In this document: one piece after another, positions 15,814 through 17,499 of the stretch
How positions within the stretch are numbered: position 1 is the stretch's first letter
Layout of the letters: every line of letters begins with the position of its first letter
Assembly: GCA_013336035.1 (NCBI GenBank)
Contig: JAAXUL010000062.1
Coordinates: 1 to 17,499, forward strand
Reading direction: 5' to 3'
Length of the DNA: 17,499 nucleotides
Origin: Chloroflexales bacterium
Lineage (GTDB): Bacteria > Chloroflexota > Chloroflexia > Chloroflexales > Chloroflexaceae
The notes under the pieces: generated by a model
Seen by the model: only the letters and a program-made list of their open reading frames with translations
Database searches by the model: none
What the model was told of the DNA's origin: nothing
Program-made: the position numbers and the translations under genes

Positions 15814-17499
15814 TTGGCCCTGCAAAGCGAATTTACGATCGAGGGCGCCTACGCCTATGACCGCCATAGCCCAACGCGCTGGATCCTCTCGCACGTCCGG
15901 CGCTACTGGCACTTCGCCCTGATCGCCCTGGCCTGCTTTCTGAATGCGTGGCTGGTCTACTCGGGCGCCCAGGTGCTGATCGGGCGCGCCGCCGAGGAGA
16001 TCCTCGCGCCCACTGGGCCGAGCGCCCTGCTGCTGATCGCCCTCGGCATCCTTGGCCTGCTGATCGCCGACGGCCTCTCGATGCTGCTTGGCTACTTTTC
16101 GGCCGAGAACCTGGCCGCCCGCTTCGAGGCCGACGCCCGCCATGAGCTGTACGCTAGCCTGCTCGGTAAGAGCAAGGCCTTCCACGATCGCCAGCGCGCT
16201 GGCGACATCATGGCCCGGGCCACCGACGACACCCAGCAGCTCAGCAGCCTGATCGTGCCCGGCGCCAGCCTGATGGCCGAGACGGCCATGGGCATCGTCG
16301 TGCCGATCAGCTTCATCGCCCTGACCCGGCTCGAGCTGGCCCTGGTGCCGCTCGGCTTCATCGCGGCCTACCTGGTCACCGCGCGCGGCTACCTGCGCCG
16401 CCTCCAGCCTGTGATCGACGGCCAGCGCGAGCAGTTCGGCACCATGAACGCCGGCCTCGAGGAGACGCTCTCGGGGATCGAGGTGGTGAAGGCGAGCGCC
16501 CGCGAGCTGTTCGAGCAGGGCAAGTTTCGGCGCAACGCGCGCCTGTTCCGCGACCTGTTTGTGCGCCAGGGCTACATCGAGGCCCGCTACCTGCCCCTGC
16601 TGATCTACGGCGCGGCGGTGGGTCTCACCTTCCTGCACGCCATGTGGCTCTACCGCCAGGGCCAGATCGGCCTCGGCGCGATCATCACCGTCATGGGCCT
16701 GATGAACATCCTGCGCTTCCCGACCTTCATCTCAATCTTCGCCTTCTCGGTGATCCAGGCCGGCATGGCCAGCTCCCGGCGCATCCTGAGGATCATCAAG
16801 GCCGAGACCGACCTCGATGAGAATGTGGCCGGCTACAGCGCGCCGATGCGCGGCGAGATCACTTTCGCGGGCGTCGGCTTCACCTACGAGGTCGAGGGGC
16901 AGGGCGACGCGAGTCTGCCTAGGCAGGCCGCCGTGCTCACGGGCATCTCGTTCCACATCGCCGCCGGCCAGACGGTGGCCATCGTCGGGCAGACCGGCAG
17001 CGGCAAGAGCGCCCTGACCGAGCTGGTGAACCGCACCTACGACGCCAGCGCGGGCCAGGTGCTGATCGACGGCGTGGATGTGCGCGAGTGGAGCCTGGAC
17101 GCCCTGCGCTCGCAGATCGGCAAGATCGAGCAGGACATCTTCCTCTTCTCGCGCAGCATCGGCGAGAATATCGCCTTTGGCGCGCCTGAGGCCACCCGCG
17201 CCCAGATCGAGGAGGCCGCCCGCGCCGCCCAGGCCCACGACTTCATCAGCGGCTTCCCTGACGGCTACGACACCGTGGTGGGCGAGCGCGGGGTGACGCT
17301 CTCGGGCGGCCAGCGCCAGCGCATCGCCCTGGCCCGGGCCTTCCTCAGCAGCCCGCGCATCCTGATCCTCGACGATAGCACCAGCGCGATCGACAGCGCC
17401 ACCGAGGACCAGATCCAGCAGGCCATCCGCAAGGCCCAGGAGGGGCGCACGGTGCTGCTGATCACCCACCGCATGTCGCAGATCCGCTGGGCCGACCAG
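15814..17499 (+). CDS. ABC exporter, fused membrane and ATPase domains (partial, 3' end beyond window)
   Basis: 562 codons are seen. The N-terminal half is an exporter-type transmembrane domain (about residues 30-320, six helices expected), with the typical coupling region FHDRQRAGDIMARATDDTQQ. The C-terminal ATPase has an aromatic A-loop (FTYE), Walker A GQTGSGKS (392-399), a Q-loop (IGKIEQD), signature LSGGQ (496-500), Walker B ILILDD and H-loop histidine H552. The residue after the Walker B Asp is D521, where exporters normally carry the catalytic Glu; Asp here is typical of the degenerate half of heterodimeric exporters such as BmrC or TM287. A short extra segment (EVEGQGDASLPRQ) precedes the Walker A strand. 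Substrate is unknown. I expect a partner half-transporter just downstream, outside the window. Start is TTG 15814. Confidence 0.93.
   Translation, partial: MALQSEFTIEGAYAYDRHSPTRWILSHVRRYWHFALIALACFLNAWLVYSGAQVLIGRAAEEILAPTGPSALLLIALGILGLLIADGLSMLLGYFSAENLAARFEADARHELYASLLGKSKAFHDRQRAGDIMARATDDTQQLSSLIVPGASLMAETAMGIVVPISFIALTRLELALVPLGFIAAYLVTARGYLRRLQPVIDGQREQFGTMNAGLEETLSGIEVVKASARELFEQGKFRRNARLFRDLFVRQGYIEARYLPLLIYGAAVGLTFLHAMWLYRQGQIGLGAIITVMGLMNILRFPTFISIFAFSVIQAGMASSRRILRIIKAETDLDENVAGYSAPMRGEITFAGVGFTYEVEGQGDASLPRQAAVLTGISFHIAAGQTVAIVGQTGSGKSALTELVNRTYDASAGQVLIDGVDVREWSLDALRSQIGKIEQDIFLFSRSIGENIAFGAPEATRAQIEEAARAAQAHDFISGFPDGYDTVVGERGVTLSGGQRQRIALARAFLSSPRILILDDSTSAIDSATEDQIQQAIRKAQEGRTVLLITHRMSQIRWADQ

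Noticed and set aside
15709..16638. 309-codon minus-strand open frame opposite the ABC exporter
   Set aside because: No motifs, and the plus strand encodes a clear transmembrane domain there; it would also cross the leader terminator.

Overview
The window is gene-dense, GC-rich bacterial DNA with ordinary chromosomal content. I see no prophage, insertion sequence, CRISPR array, tRNA or rRNA. The gene set (methylcrotonyl-CoA carboxylase subunit, intracellular type I pullulanase, E. coli-type PurB, HU, UbiA prenyltransferase, a Uma2-like fragment) and the GC-rich coding style fit a Chloroflexota bacterium of the Chloroflexia type. That placement is inference from gene content only.

Region 1 (1-5834, minus strand) reads as one tightly packed unit in the order uvrC, a 59-codon Uma2-like remnant, a threonine/serine dehydratase, a methylcrotonyl-CoA carboxylase beta subunit, and a DUF58 protein that runs off the left edge. 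Gaps between these genes are 16, 6, 1 and 10 bases. The promoter in front of uvrC is placed so that the first transcribed base would be the A of the ATG, which predicts a leaderless mRNA. Repair, amino-acid and leucine/branched-acid catabolism and a cell-envelope-type protein would thus share a transcript.

Region 2 (5835-9155, plus strand) holds a membrane-anchored metallophosphoesterase that diverges from uvrC, then adenylosuccinate lyase (purB), a 420-base non-coding stretch, and an HU-type DNA-binding protein. The non-coding stretch contains a good promoter-like sequence followed about 130 bases later by a strong intrinsic terminator with no open frame of note between them. This is a candidate small RNA gene.

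Region 3 (9156-13196) has pullulanase on the minus strand, convergent with HU across a perfect 26-base palindrome. It diverges from a CPBP (CAAX-type) intramembrane protease on the plus strand. The shared upstream region carries a palindrome lying over the expected -35 position of the pullulanase promoter.

Region 4 (13197-15507, minus strand) is a two-gene unit: a UbiA-family prenyltransferase followed by an FAD-dependent amine-oxidase/protoporphyrinogen-oxidase-like enzyme. The pairing suggests a small prenyl-lipid, quinone or tetrapyrrole modification step of unknown product.

Region 5 (15508-17499, plus strand) is an ABC exporter half-transporter that runs off the right edge. It starts at TTG behind a strong ribosome binding site. 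Its roughly 300-base leader contains a possible 28-codon leader peptide and a textbook intrinsic terminator with seven T, 57 bases before the gene. This looks like an attenuation control region and, with the candidate small RNA, is the most interesting non-coding signal here. Nothing in the window amounts to a clearly new multi-gene system.
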